Source of the DNA: Forficula auricularia
Lineage: Eukaryota > Arthropoda > Insecta > Dermaptera > Forficulidae
Length of the DNA stretch: 64,000 nucleotides
Assembly (NCBI GenBank): GCA_024734495.1
Contig: JALMQS010000673.1
Span: 434,001 to 498,000, forward strand
Direction: 5' to 3'
Of the stretch, positions 1 to 10,711 are shown piece by piece. The translations under genes were made by a program, and so were the position numbers. The notes beneath the pieces were generated by a model. The model worked only from the letters and a program-made list of their open reading frames with translations. It did not search any database and had not been told where the DNA came from. Position 1 is the first letter of the stretch. Every line of letters begins with the position of its first letter.

Positions 1-94
1 AGAGTTCTAACCACATTATCGTTGAAGAAGAATTTAATAATGCAACAAAGATTTAAAAAAACTATCTATTTTTTTAAAGTACATTTAAAAACAA

Positions 95-165
95 AAATTA
101 AAAAATAAACAGCAACGGATCGTTGCTAAACTTTATCCAAATTGATTTGAAATATTAATATGTTT
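95..165 (-). repeat. Family B repeat, 3' end fragment
   Basis: This stretch matches the 3' end of the family B repeat whose fuller copies lie at 51028-51885 and 53592-54192. The shared block holds the words CAACGGATCGTT and AAACTTTATCCAAATT. It is in the same orientation as the 53.6 kb copy, so it is minus relative to the 51 kb copy. Only the end is present. No coding content is seen. Confidence 0.6.
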
Positions 166-170
166 ATTTC

Positions 171-704
171 TTTATTATTAATCAGATATCACTTGCAATT
201 TGCAGTTCATGTTGACTTTAATTTAAAAATAATGATCGATTCTCATTTAACAGTCGAGGAATAACCATTTTACATTCGATTTTTGACGTTTCGGTTTTTA
301 TTGGTAGCCATTGGTGAAGACATGGAGGAGACTTACTAGTATATACCACACTTTGTTCTACTATTATCGGGATTACTTTATCGACAGATTGGATGATACT
401 TTTAGTATCTTTCTTAAATTACATGCCGTAAACGCTCTATCAGAGACGCTGAAAGAGTAGAGGGACTGGGGCTGTAGCTTCAGGGCCCTGCTTCTGAATG
501 GGCCGTGGTTCTCCAAATAAAATCGAAAGGATGGTTTCCTACAAGATTTTAGCAAAGTAGGGGCCCAGAATAAATCCAACCCCAGGGCCAACATAAGCTC
601 ACTGCGGCTTACTGTTGAAGGCCTTAAAATTATATTTTTAAGGGTGGTTTGAATGTTTTCTGCTATTCTGCCTCAATCCCGATTCAAATATTCATTTAAT
701 ATTG
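171..704. other. No recognisable feature
   Basis: AT-rich sequence with a small GC-richer patch near 430-600. The minus-strand ORF over that patch has no family signature. Nothing else is supported here. Confidence 0.5.
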
Positions 705-1420
705 CTGATTAGTAGAGACCGGATTCCTATGCAATTGTATATTTTCTTCTCCGACACATACGATCAAGGAGATCAATTATCTATCCGAATCATCCATCTA
801 AGATACTGTGGGTTAAATTTTATACTGCATATTTTTGCATATTTGAGTAATATTGCATAAAATTGCATATTTAAAGATAATTGCATAAAATTGCATATTT
901 GAAGAATTTTTGTCAAATATTAAACATTTCGTGCCAAATACGGATGTTTTAAAAGTAACTTTTTGAGAAAGAATTAAAAAAAGAAGAAATTAAACAGGAG
1001 GACACTTGTAAACATAAATTATTTTCAATTACAATCAACTCTTAATTATTTTTAAGATCATATGTTAATTATTTCTTACTTTCTTTATTTTTTAACGGCC
1101 TTCGAGAACTATAGCCCATTTTGGACATTTGAGTGTTCCTGTGTGTGCGTGGAGTGTCTGTAAATTAGTGTAGGGATCAGTTTATTATAGCCGGTCAAAT
1201 ATTTGCATTATTTTATTTAGTTTATTATTTGAAGGAGACAATAAAAAGACTGTTTTCTGCTGGAAATATAAATTTTTAATTTTTAATTTTTTAATAATAA
1301 TATATTAAATGTAACGAGAATTTTGTGCAATATTTTACGCAATAAAAGTAGATATTTGACACTTGGTGTTTATAGCTTTATCATTTTATTCCTTTCATAG
1401 CACTCCTTCAAATAAATATC

Positions 1421-3504
1421 CCAGATAGCACACATTGGTACTATGTACGTCCATAGCTCGTCCACGAGCGGACGTATGTACGTCCTTTTATGCCCATTTT
1501 GTGCCGCTGTACGTATAATGGACGTACACAGGACATCCAGATTCCCCAAAACGTACGTCCCTCATATGTCCAGTTCGTCCATTTTACGTCCGCATTTGGC
1601 ATCCTTTTTACGTCCGTTTGGTGCAGTTTTACGTTCTATGTATGTACATAGTACATCCAATTTGCCATGCATGTACGTTTGGTGTACGTTCTGTTTGTCC
1701 ATTGTACCCCCCCCCCACACCCCCACCCCTACAACAGCCTATAGGTGTACGGTTTTCTTACCTACTAGGTGCTTTATTGCCCTTTTTCCATCAGCTACGA
1801 TAATATTTTAATAATAAAATGGGTATAAAAAAATAAATTACTCGGGTTTTTCATTAAATTATATTTTTATTAATCATTGAAAATTAAGGTGTAGTACAAC
1901 ACATAATATTTATTATTACTATTTTGATGATAAATTAAATGTAAGTGATTTATTTAAAAAAATTTTTAACAAATCCCTTTCTTTAGCTTTGCGCAACCAT
2001 TTCGCAATTGTTTCCTTTGCAGACTTTTTGTTCCAAAACTTTCAGCAGCTTCTGTAAAGCAAATACACCAATGTTTTGTTAGTACAAGTGGGATATGACA
2101 TTTCATTCTATTATTTACAATAAAAAAAATTATAATATACAAAAATAACTTTTACCTATTAATGCAGCAGTGATTCTGAGATCACAAAATCTTTTTTCTC
2201 TTCTACCTAACCAGCTGTATTCCGCTGCTAAACTGTCGTCTAAATAGCGAATCATAACTCGTTTGGTTAATTCGTACTGATTATTTTCTCCTATTTTTTT
2301 ATTTCATTAACCTGCAATAAATAAAGAATAATAAAATTAAAGCTAAATATATAATCTAATTCAATATATATTTCATATACTACTGTTTTTATCAAAAATT
2401 GCTGATGAAGAATTTGCTTTATCGATTTTTCTGTAACAAAATAGAGTAATAATATATATTGAAAGGTTCTTCTTCAGTAGCAAAATTATTTTAAAATTAA
2501 AGAAGGCATTAAATGAATTTATTTGTCTTATGCTAGAAAATAAATTTTATTACTTATGATTTTTCTACCAACAAACCCTTGTTATTCAATTGTAATAAGA
2601 TAGATAAAGAGGGCAAAACCCTCGAAAATATAGTCTCTATATAAATAATAAAATTAATACAATTTATTTTTTATCGAGTTGTGTTTGAGATAATAATTTT
2701 TCTAAACAATTTAAATTCCTCTGGAACTACAAAGTAATGAATAATAGTGAATATAATTGATTTTTCGTTTAAAAAGATATCGGTTTTGTTTTGAAATTCA
2801 ATCTTTTTCTAGGATATTTTAAATAAGAATTTTAAAATATCATTTACAAAAAGGGAATGAAATAAAATTTCTATAATATTTTTAATAAAGTGAAAACATA
2901 AAACTAATGAATTAATCTTAATTAAAGTAATTAACATAAAAAAAGGCTGAAAACTCTCAAGTTTGAACAGGGCGCTGTTTAGCATTATTTCTTAAAAAGT
3001 CAAGTTAACATCTTTAAAATCTTAAATAAATTTTCTTTTTAATGAAAATAAACCGTTTTCACTAATAAATGATTGAAAAATTAAGAGTTAAATATAGTGT
3101 AACTTTTAGTCTATAAATTTGCCAAAAGTAATCAATTAAATAAATAATATTATTATTTTTTTTTTTTAATATTAAATTAAAAATCAAAATATTTTAAGAA
3201 CAAATTAAATCAAGAAAAAAATGACCATGCGATGTATATAAAAAGGAATTTTTTACCAATATATTTATTATTTTGTTTAAAAAAAAATTTCTTTATTATG
3301 CGTCCAAACCATATTTGAAAATATAGAAAAAACTTTTATGCACTCTTTTTGGGCTGTAATACGTTAATACATGGAACGTACTGCTCGTACGTAATGCGTA
3401 CGAAGTGAAATGTACGTCCATGGGTTGTCCATTTTATGTCCATGGACGTAAGTACGTAAAATGGACCTAAACCGTACGTACTATGTACATGGTGTGCTAT
3501 CTGG
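1421..3504. mobile_element. TIR element nested in the hAT, CCAGATAGCACAC termini
   Basis: The left end CCAGATAGCACAC (1421-1433) is repeated inverted at 3492-3504. Just inside both ends are dense copies of ACGTCC/GGACGT and GTACGT words (1440-1700 and 3365-3490). The interior is very AT-rich and holds decayed exons with DUF4806 resemblance. I could not find a convincing target duplication, and I do not assign a superfamily. A single similar terminus, CCAGACAGCACAC, occurs at 37703, showing that the family is dispersed. Confidence 0.65.
1919..2297 (-). pseudogene. DUF4806-like exon pair, frameshifted remnant
   Basis: On the minus strand, 2297 to 2156 reads about 46 residues including the words AAEYSWLGRREKRFCDLRI and a preceding KRVMIRYL. 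This resembles the DUF4806 pattern (basic helix, hydrophobic-YSW-G, K/R-F-DLK). It ends at a plausible donor (G followed by GTAAAA, 2155-2151). The next segment (2051 to 1919) begins after a pyrimidine-rich CAG acceptor and, in one frame, reads ETIAKWLRKAKERD, like the end of the same domain. The two halves of this second segment lie in different frames, so there is at least one frameshift near 2020. DUF4806 is of unknown function and often found in arthropod transposon-associated proteins. The position inside a TIR element suggests an element-borne gene now broken. The assignment is from memory of the family pattern. Confidence 0.45.
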
Positions 3505-3706
3505 ATAGTCATTTTGTCTTCAATTTTAATTTTTTGTGCATAAAAAATTTATTTTGCCTTCTTTTGCTGCATGTATTTGCATATTTCAACTTATTCTGCA
3601 TATTACTTGCATATTTCAGCATTTTTAATTTTATATTTTATGGCATATTTTGGCAGTTTTTACTGCATAAAAATCCGGTCTCTACTGATTAGTTAGTTTA
3701 TTTTTT

Positions 3707-4574
3707 TTGGTAGATTATTATTTAAACAGTGTAAGTGAAAGTGATGTGGTGTGAACAAATCACGATATAATTACTTTACTATACAGGGTATGGTCAAGTA
3801 TTGTAATCGTGCATGAAAAAAGTGTTTTTTTCCTTCTTTTTTCGAAATATCTCATAAACGGCAGAAACTATTTTGATTAAAAAAATTGAGCTAAACCATG
3901 GTATTTCGCTCTACAAAAAAGCTCTAATAAGCAAACATCGAAAAAATTTTATTTTTCGAGATAATAATTGTTTTGTCAAAATGTCTGTTAGTTAGTCTGT
4001 CTGGTTGTCTGTTTGTCTGGATGTCCGGTTGTATGGTTGTCCGTTAGTCTGTGCGTTTCCAAATTTTTGTGGACAAGCTAGATCAAAAACTAGTTTGAAT
4101 ATCGAAACCAAATTACACAGTTTTGATCCATTGAGATTAAAAGCTGATTAGATTTTGGTGCATATCGACCCAAAATTGAGGAGGGTGGAGGGGGGGGGGG
4201 GGGGGGTTAAAAATTAAAAATCTAGGTCGTTTGAGCAAACTCAATCAAATTTTGTATACTTAATCAGTAGACCCCTCAGAAGTCTAAAAATTCAAAAATT
4301 AACCGCCCAAAATGGGGGGGGGGGGGTCAAAAAATGAAAATCTTGGCCATTTAACAAACTCCACCAAATTTTGTATACATAATCAGTGGGACCCCAAAAG
4401 TCTAAAAATGCAAAAACTACCCTCCCCCTTACATGATTATAAATAATATTAAGGGCTAGGTTGTATGGTAAAGTCAAGTAGATGGCCACATCAGAACACG
4501 TCAGCTTATTTTTGGTAGATTATTATTTAAACAGTGTAAGTGAAAGTGATATGATGTGCACAAATCACGATATA
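3707..4574. repeat. 63-bp direct duplication flanking a family A element
   Basis: The segments 3707-3769 and 4512-4574 are near-identical direct repeats (I count about three mismatches), beginning TTGGTAGATTATTATTTAAA and ending CACGATATA. Between them lies one family A element. Target duplications of DNA transposons are normally below 20 bp, so this may be a pre-existing tandem duplication or repair-associated duplication. Confidence 0.75.
3770..4511 (+). mobile_element. Family A repeat, copy 1
   Basis: Family A has a conserved left end (ACTTTAC, CAGGGTATGGTCAAG, then GTATTGTAATCGTGCATG), a block with GTCTGT repeats and a CATATCGACCCAAAATT word, then a tandem core, and a conserved right end (GATGGCCACATCAGAAC, GTGTCAG, TTTATTT). 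The core unit pairs a homopolymer C/G tract with GTATACATAATCAGTGG and AGTCTAAAAATGCAAAAA. This copy has two to three core units (about 4160-4440), including long G runs. No coding capacity is visible. Other copies are at 35500, 44291, 59977 and 63043. Confidence 0.75.
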
Positions 4575-5169
4575 TTTTTCTAAACATCAATTCGAATTAG
4601 ATTATTTCGTATTTATTATACGGTTTCCTCTTTAAACGAAGCCATTGGAGATAATTCTTGGTTAAATGGATAGTTTTAGGCGTAGAATTTCAACAAATTG
4701 CAATTAAATTATTAATTTGCATTTAAAAGGGTGGAATATGAAAAAAGGGGATGATCAAGCGTGATAGAGGGGTGGGGTGGGGGTGAGTTAGAGCCCCTCT
4801 CTTTCTTTCTGGGGCCCCTTGAGAATGTTCATTAACGTCTCCCAGTTGGCCTCTTTGTAGAAAGAATTTCCATTCGTTCATTTGGTTATTTTGTTCACTC
4901 CTCATTCTAACAGACTCAACCGAAATAAAATGAATTTCTATCCTATATATAGAAAGTTATTTTGTGTGTGATTTTCTCAATTGAAAATATTCCATTCTAC
5001 AAATGGATCAGGAAAGGACGAAGGGGAGATGACCACAAGAGTTTACAATTGAGGACATGTACACATTAGAAGAAAATTTAAATAACAAAAAAAAAATAAT
5101 GGTGAATTGATGGAAAGGCAGCCCAAGGATAATGAAAGACACAAATTTCAAATAAAATTTTTATTAAAA
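4575..5169. other. No recognisable feature
   Basis: Mostly unique AT-rich DNA with a purine-rich patch at 4728-4830. The minus-strand ORF across it is low complexity and unconvincing. Confidence 0.5.
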
Positions 5170-5340
5170 GTAATTTTTGAGGGATGAAGCGCGATCTAAT
5201 ATCGTGTACACCTACTTCCACTTCCACTTTCATTTCCAAGTAGAAGACAATAGATGAAGGGGCATTATCTAATGAATTCCAACATAATTCCAAAGACGTG
5301 TACACCTAATTCCAATCACGGTTCACCCATCGGTAATTTT
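5170..5340. mobile_element. Family C MITE, copy 1 (8-bp TSD GTAATTTT)
   Basis: The element spans 5178-5332 with degenerate family C termini (TGAGGGATGAAGCGCGA on the left, the complement of CGATGGGTGAACCGTGA on the right). It is bounded by GTAATTTT at 5170-5177 and 5333-5340, a perfect 8-bp duplication. The interior has the diagnostic CTACTTCCACTTCCA and AGTAGAAGACAATAGATGA words, and GTGTACAC near both ends. It is too short to code for a transposase. Confidence 0.85.
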
Positions 5341-5365
5341 CATCCTCTTTATAAAACTTTCGATA

Positions 5366-5641
5366 GGGAAAATCGAGGGTTGATCAGCGATTGGAAGTAA
5401 GTGTACACCTCTTTGGAAGTATTTTGGAAGTAGTTGGGAATATTTGGAAGTACTTGGAAATATTCTGAAAATATTTGGAACTGCTTGGAAATATTTGGAA
5501 GTGCCTGGAAATATTTGGAAATGCCTGGAAATATTTGGAAGTACTTGGAAATATTTGGAAATAGGTACTAGGAAATATTTGGAAGTAAAAATGGAAGTAG
5601 GTGTACAGCATATTAGGTCGCGGTTCACCCTCGGGGAGAAT
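5366..5641. mobile_element. Family C element with expanded 20-bp internal array, copy 2
   Basis: The element spans 5374-5633, starting CGAGGG and ending CCCTCG. The flanking 8-mers are GGGAAAAT (5366-5373) and GGGAGAAT (5634-5641), a 7/8 target duplication. Instead of the usual interior it carries about eight units of a roughly 20-bp repeat related to AAATATTTGGAAGTACTTGG. Both subterminal regions keep GTGTACA and GGTCGCGGTTCACC words. It lies only 25 bp from the target duplication of copy 1. Confidence 0.8.
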
Positions 5642-5830
5642 CTTTCCTCTTTCTTCAGGGATTAAATGGGAAAATTCCTTGTCTTATTTAACATGGAGTT
5701 TCTTTCGTTGACTCTTTTAAAACCTGAAGAATTAGGGAAGATCCTCCGTAAAGTTTGTTTTCAAAGAAAATGAATATAACTTCCTAATAAATAGTGATAC
5801 TTTATGTTTTTATTAAAATTCAACAATTTA
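5642..5830 (+). repeat. Decayed PLE-type fragment with hammerhead-like remnant
   Basis: At 5724-5730 the strand reads CTGAAGA, followed by a G-rich/C-rich potential stem ending CCTCC and then GTAAAG where GAAA would be expected. The flanks AAAAC and GTTTT are complementary, as hammerhead helix I would be. It resembles the motif at 52974. The core is broken (GAAA changed), so this is a remnant. Confidence 0.4.
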
Positions 5831-6438
5831 CTAAGCCCATCTAAGTGGGTTAGTAGGCGTGGTAGTGTGAACATCTCTTGAGAGAATCAACTATGTAGTT
5901 AGATTAGAACTTATTTATTCTTGAAATTTTGATTTTATAAAATTAACTATATTTAAGTTTCCCGATAATGAAGATAAGGAAAAATAGGTAAAAAATATTC
6001 CAGAGAAGAGTGGACACCCTCAGTGATTATATAATTTAATTTACTAATTTATCCTTTCGAGGACTTTAATATCATGTGATTTTATTAGATTTTAATTATA
6101 ACTTTAAAAGCTCTATAAATATATAAATATGTACCTATACTATATGTTTTTTTCCGAACAAATTATTAATTATAATATCTAAATATTTTTCCTACTCATT
6201 AAGCTACAACTAACTGTCCATTCCCCATATAGCAATACGTTTATTTTCTGATTTTTCTAAATTTTTCAATCGGAAGTTCTGTAGCTTAGAGAGTCCAAAA
6301 CTTCAAAGTTTTTTTGTTTTAGGGATATAAACATTTTGGTTCGAGAACAAATTTTCTGTGATTTCCCAATCTTTAGAGTTATTTTGAGTTAAAATTAGTG
6401 AATATAAGGAAAAATCTTATTAAAGACAAAAGGATTAG
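5831..6438. other. No recognisable feature
   Basis: AT-rich intergenic sequence. I see no ORF of note or repeat match. Confidence 0.5.
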
Positions 6439-6446
6439 CTAAGTAC

Positions 6447-6601
6447 CGAGGGGTGAACCGCTATTGGAATTAGGTGTACACCGTCTTTGGAATTATTTTG
6501 TAATTCATTAGATAATGCCCTTCATCTATTGTCTTCTACTTGGAAATGAAAGTGGAAGTGGAAGTAGGTGTACACGATATTAGGTCGCGGTTTACCCCTC
6601 G
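6447..6601. mobile_element. Family C MITE, copy 3
   Basis: Starts CGAGGGGTGAACCGC and ends with the complement CCCCTCG. The interior is the standard short type, in opposite orientation to copy 1. The flanks GCTAAGTAC and GCTAGTAT look like a target duplication that has lost one base. It contains GTGTACAC near both ends. Confidence 0.8.
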
Positions 6602-6908
6602 GCTAGTATTCATCTCTGAACCTTGGGTGCAAGCACGATATAAACTACATGAAGCTGAAATTCTTATTGACAAAACTAGGTTCATTCACATGTGCGTCTT
6701 GTCATATATGTATAATTACCAATAACTGAAGATGGCCCAATAAAATTTAGGCAGAAACATTTTACTATGGGAGTTTTATTGTACCCGGTACATCCCACTT
6801 TGGCTGATATAACTTCTTCAAGCCACTGTATATTATGTAAGTACTTGTTTGTTATGTGGCCAGCTTACTATTCAAACAAAAACGAATTTACCTCCTTCCA
6901 ATCGGATA
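6602..6908. other. No recognisable feature
   Basis: Sequence between two family C copies. No repeat or coding signal is seen. Confidence 0.45.
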
Positions 6909-7088
6909 TTTGAACCCGAGGGGTGAACCGCGTTTGGAATTAGGTGTACATGTCTTTGGAAATATGTGGAATTATTTTGGATTTCATAAGATAATGCCTC
7001 TTCATCTATTGTCTTCTACTTGGAAATGAAAATGGAAGTGGAAGCAGATGTACACGATATTAGCTCGTGGTTCACCCTCGTTTGAGCC
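6909..7088. mobile_element. Family C MITE, copy 4 (TSD TTTGAACC/TTTGAGCC)
   Basis: The element spans 6917-7080, from CGAGGGGTGAACCGCG to CACCCTCG. The 8-mers outside differ at one position (TTTGAACC at 6909-6916, TTTGAGCC at 7081-7088). The interior is the standard short type with the AAGATAATGCC and TCTTCTACTTGG words shared with copy 3. Confidence 0.85.
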
Positions 7089-7110
7089 CATGAGAGATAA
7101 CAGATAAAAT

Positions 7111-7175
7111 ATTACTTTACCAAACAGTGTATGGTCAAGTATTGTAATCGTGCATGAAAAGAGTGTTTTTTCCTT
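7111..7175 (+). repeat. Family A repeat, left-end fragment
   Basis: Only the left terminus of family A is present: ACTTTACC, TGTATGGTCAAG, then GTATTGTAATCGTGCATG and the following GTGTTTTTTCC. It stops where full copies continue with TTTTCGAAATATCTC. Confidence 0.7.
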
Positions 7176-7483
7176 CATATTTACAACCTCATTGATTTCT
7201 CTAAGTTTCAACAACCCTCCTAGTTTCCGCAAAACAAATTCTTTTAAAATAATATAGAAAAAATCCATACTTGAAAATAATTTTTCTCCCTGTTTCTGAA
7301 ATTCTAATCACGAATAAGTAAAAAAAAGAAATTCGATTGTGTTTCAATATACGCGAATAAATGTCCCCAACAATTCTTTCCATGTTTGCTATACTAATTC
7401 TGCTTTCATTGTACTGCTTGTTGTATGTCACATTAAGTCCCTGTCCATTCTGACTGTAGGTCTAATTTTATCAGTCCAAGGGG

Positions 7484-7855
7484 ATGTTTCATATTAAGAT
7501 GAAGGTCCATTTTGGGATTTTCGTCTATTCAAGTATACCGCTGATGTCCGGCAGACAAGACGTTGCTCTATATTATTATCCACTGGTTGGTATTCGTGGA
7601 AACGCCTCGAGGGGATGGCATTCGTGTTCATGTTTTCCAAAGGACAAAAGCAAAAGGCAACCGCAGCTTCTCTTCCGGAATGGGCTGGGGGTGTGGAGGG
7701 TAATCAGTAGAGCCGCTCTCGAGTGGAGGATCCTGTTGAGCATTTGCTCAAATCCCAAGACTACTTCTCACCTCCCTCAATCCATCAAATCGTTTCGACT
7801 TCGCACCCCATTCCATTCTGCTGCCATGATTTTATACGACCCAAAACATTCTTAA
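7484..7855 (+). CDS. Unassigned 123-residue ORF, doubtful
   Basis: This ORF lies in a patch with clearly higher GC content than its surroundings. The protein has a scattered basic character, no signal peptide or membrane segment I trust, and no motif I recognise. A minus-strand ORF overlaps it. The base composition is the only reason to list it: it may be part of a host exon, an untranslated region or an old transposon piece. I give no function. Confidence 0.15.
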   Translation: MFHIKMKVHFGIFVYSSIPLMSGRQDVALYYYPLVGIRGNASRGWHSCSCFPKDKSKRQPQLLFRNGLGVWRVISRAALEWRILLSICSNPKTTSHLPQSIKSFRLRTPFHSAAMILYDPKHS

Positions 7856-8220
7856 AAAGAATTTAGTTAAGTGTTTACGCGTCGATAGATCCTTTATTAC
7901 GGTTGCCTCATTTTGGACTCTTCAAGTCACTTAACGGTTCGAATAAAAACAAAAACAGACGGGAACACTCAACAGCTGTCGAGTAATCAACCAACAATTA
8001 CTTAAGAACTCAATAGAAACTTTATATAAGTAATTAAAATTTTTACCATATTAAAAGTATCGTTAGAGTATGCATGAGGCATAAATTCAATATAAAAATT
8101 GATCTGAATTTACATGTATTGAGAAAACTTACTAATAATCATGAGAGAGTTACACTCATCAACTAAATTCTTAATTTTTAAAAAATTAGTTTTCGGTTCA
8201 AGGTGAAACATTTTTTATTT

Positions 8221-8464
8221 AATAAGAAAGTAAAATTTCAAGGTAGGTTTCATAAATAAAACAAATATATGTTTTGAGTTTTATCTCGATATATAAATTT
8301 CGGATTTTGAGCCCATCATAATTCATCAGGAGTTAACATCATAGAAAACTTTGTTAACTCCTGATGATGGGCTCAAAACCTGAAATATTATATATCGAGA
8401 TAAAACTCAAAAGATATGTTTGTTTTATTTGTGAAACCTACCTTGAAATTTTACTTACTTATTA
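8221..8464. repeat. Fold-back element with hammerhead-like cores in both arms
   Basis: The arms 8221-8335 and 8352-8464 are inverted copies, with outer ends AAGTAAAATTTCAAGGTAGG and its complement. The right arm on the plus strand has CTGATGA (8361-8367), a GG/CC stem and GAAA (8382-8385). The left arm on the minus strand has the same core with an 8-base insertion after CTGATGA. The layout (short inverted repeat with a hammerhead in each arm) is that reported for terminal regions of Penelope-like retroelements. No protein is encoded. Confidence 0.7.
8355..8401 (+). ncRNA. Hammerhead-like ribozyme motif
   Basis: The core CUGAUGA (8361) is followed by a GG...CC stem and GAAA (8382). The AT-only helix III region ends in AUC (NUH cleavage triplet), and the following GAG can pair with CUC just before the core (helix I, with an A-A mismatch next). 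One extra U lies between the core and stem II, as in the other copies here. Activity is not established. Confidence 0.5.
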
Positions 8465-9371
8465 CTAAATTCTTATATAAAAGTTTGAATTGTCGATAGA
8501 AACAGATTCTGAATTTCTAAATAAATCACTTGTTATTTCTTTAAAATCTCTTTCTATCGGCATTTTGAAATTTTATTTAGAAAATTTACTCTTTATCCTA
8601 CAGAAAAAATTCAGGAATGCAGATATTACATTTTTTAATTCCATATAAATTTGGTTCCAGTGGAGCATTGAATTAATTCATCAGGGAATTTTCTCACCCC
8701 GCTTTAGCAATTGAGTTAAAAAATTTGCTGACAAGTGTATTAATAGTACTATATATAGTTTTAATAAGCCCCACCATTGTGATATTTCTCCACTTTTCAC
8801 GTCAAATTGTTTCCTCACAAAAATAAAAATCACCAAATCTTTTACTCCATCTTGAAAAACTTTGACATTTTTCATTATAAGTATGTTTAATTTGCATAAT
8901 TTAAAAATTAAAAAAAATAGTATTTCTTTCTATGAACTTTCATAAAATTCAAATTTTAATCAAATTAATCACAAAAATAAAAGATTCAACAAGTTCATTA
9001 CTAACTTTCATAAAATCGACAACTTGTTTCAGGTTTCAGAATAAAAGCAAAACGGACTTGATTAATGTTGCCTCATTGTCTGTTTGTCAGTCAAAGCATT
9101 GTAGCTTATAAACTAAGGAGGACCCAAACTTAAGTTTATTTTACCCTAAATCGAAAATCGTAAATATTAAAAATTTGATTATTTTGGGGAAGGATCAAAT
9201 TATTGTGGGGGTCAAAAATAAAAATTATGTTTTCCCAAATAAAACAAAATATATTTAAAGGTCAATATATTATTTCGAGGTATGAATTTCCTCTTCATAT
9301 TTCCAAAATATATTGAGTCAAACCTTAAGGCACCCAAACTGGTCATAATCCCAAGAGGATTACTTTTATAT
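8465..9371. other. No recognisable feature
   Basis: AT-rich DNA up to the outer end of the BEL array. The minus-strand ORF near 8681-8875 has no recognisable signature. Confidence 0.5.
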
Positions 9372-10577
9372 TGTAAACGCGTCTTGAATCGAAAATAGTA
9401 TAAAATAGAAAAATGTATTTTTTACACGGTCGCCACTAACCAGAGAGCATAAGAAGTGAGGATGAAGGGTAATTGAAATCTTTCTAGCTACTAATTTTCA
9501 TCAATAGCTTGGATAAGAAAGAACCCCAATCGACGATATTAATGTTAAATGAAATCCCTTCTCCTTTCCCTCTCAGGTTAGATAATTGAAAGTTTCCAAT
9601 TAATTTTGAAGATTGCAAGTAAGTTTTAAATTTACCCGATTTAAAAATTTTAATGTTTCTAAAAAGAACTTAAACTTATATATTTAGAAGGTTTGAGAAT
9701 TAGGTTTGTAGGCTAATTTAAAATAAAAAAAGGTATTCTTTTTCATAAACAAGGATATATAAAAATTTATTCAAATAAAAAAAATAAAAAAAGAAAGATG
9801 AATAGGATTTTTGAAAAAAAAGGGAAGTTTCCCGCACAAAATTGTCTTAATTTAGATGTATAAAAAATTAAAATATGAAATATCAAAATATTAACATTAA
9901 AATATTACCTTAAAATATTCCCATAAGGAATTTACATGTATATGGTTACCTTTTGATATTATATTTGTTTTTTATATATGTTAAATATCTTTTTTAACAG
10001 GAAGATATTTAATTTTCAGTCAGAAATTGTGACCCAAATTTCTGCTATGTTTAATATATGAACAGATCAATTATAAATGAAACCTAAAAGTAAAGGTATA
10101 TAATTATCTGCAAAAGAAAAGAATGGCCAAATAAGTTGCCTTATTCACTATTAGAATAGGCTGATGTTTCTCTTTCAAGAGATGTTTCTTGTTCGCAAAT
10201 CGAGACAAAGAAATTGTTTATTGCAAATTAATAAAACTGGCTCTGATTCAACGCCTCAAAGGAATGTAATACAATTTCAGGGTTAATCAAACCTCTGAAT
10301 TGAAAACGAATTAAATCCTTTTCGAAATAAGCTCTATTTCGAAAATGAGAATAGGATAATTCTGATAAGATTCTTGCAAGCACTGCGATAAGAATTCTTT
10401 TGGGCAAGTTACCTGTCAGAGGAGCGAAAATGCAATGCCGGAAAAACCACCCAACGAGACGCTCTTCCGCTCAAAACCCCATGTGTCGCCAAAGGGGTCG
10501 CTGCATGCGCATGTTTAAAACGTGGGCCCTTTGAAATTCACCAATGAGAAGATAACTCAAATAAATTGGCGTTAACA
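9372..10577 (-). repeat. BEL LTR, left (3' LTR of the array)
   Basis: 1206 bp, starting TGTAAACGCG and ending GGCGTTAACA on the plus strand. It differs from the middle LTR at about two positions that I can see (for example near 9514 and 9840). In the minus-strand sense this is the downstream LTR and would supply the polyadenylation signal. Confidence 0.93.
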
Positions 10578-10592
10578 TAATACCCCCTTCTC
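10578..10592 (-). promoter_or_regulatory. Probable polypurine tract next to the 3' LTR
   Basis: On the minus strand the bases directly before the LTR read GAGAAGGGGGTATTA, a purine run in the position where plus-strand DNA synthesis is primed in LTR retrotransposons. The equivalent tract in the second copy (15845-15860) has one more G. Confidence 0.6.
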
Positions 10593-10711
10593 GAAAGATT
10601 ATTTCGAAACCCTGGAAACGGTTAAGTGAGAGATTATGCGACGAGTCATTGTTAACTCGGAAATAACAAAAAAAGGATAAATTGATACAACTAAAAAAAG
10701 AATGAATTTTA

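Larger units (their letters stand above)
705..3692. mobile_element. hAT-type DNA transposon (non-coding) with 8-bp target duplication
   Basis: The element runs from 713 to 3684. Its ends are inverted repeats starting TAGAGACCGGATT, followed at both ends by a TATGCA word. The bases just outside, CTGATTAG at 705-712 and CTGATTAG at 3685-3692, form a perfect 8-bp direct duplication. An 8-bp duplication plus a TAGAG-type terminus is typical of the hAT superfamily. Both subterminal regions are rich in TGCATA/TGCATATTT words (about 815-905 and 3570-3665), which could be transposase-binding repeats. I see no hAT transposase, so this copy would need one in trans. A second TIR element (1421-3504) sits inside it. 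Confidence 0.8.

Noticed and set aside
1443..1811. 122-residue ORF with many Met-Tyr-Val and Ser-Thr-Ser words
   Set aside because: It translates the ACGTCC/GTACGT subterminal repeats of the nested TIR element and a C-run.
5323..5665. Overlapping repeat-rich ORFs on both strands
   Set aside because: Same 20-bp array artefact in family C copy 2.
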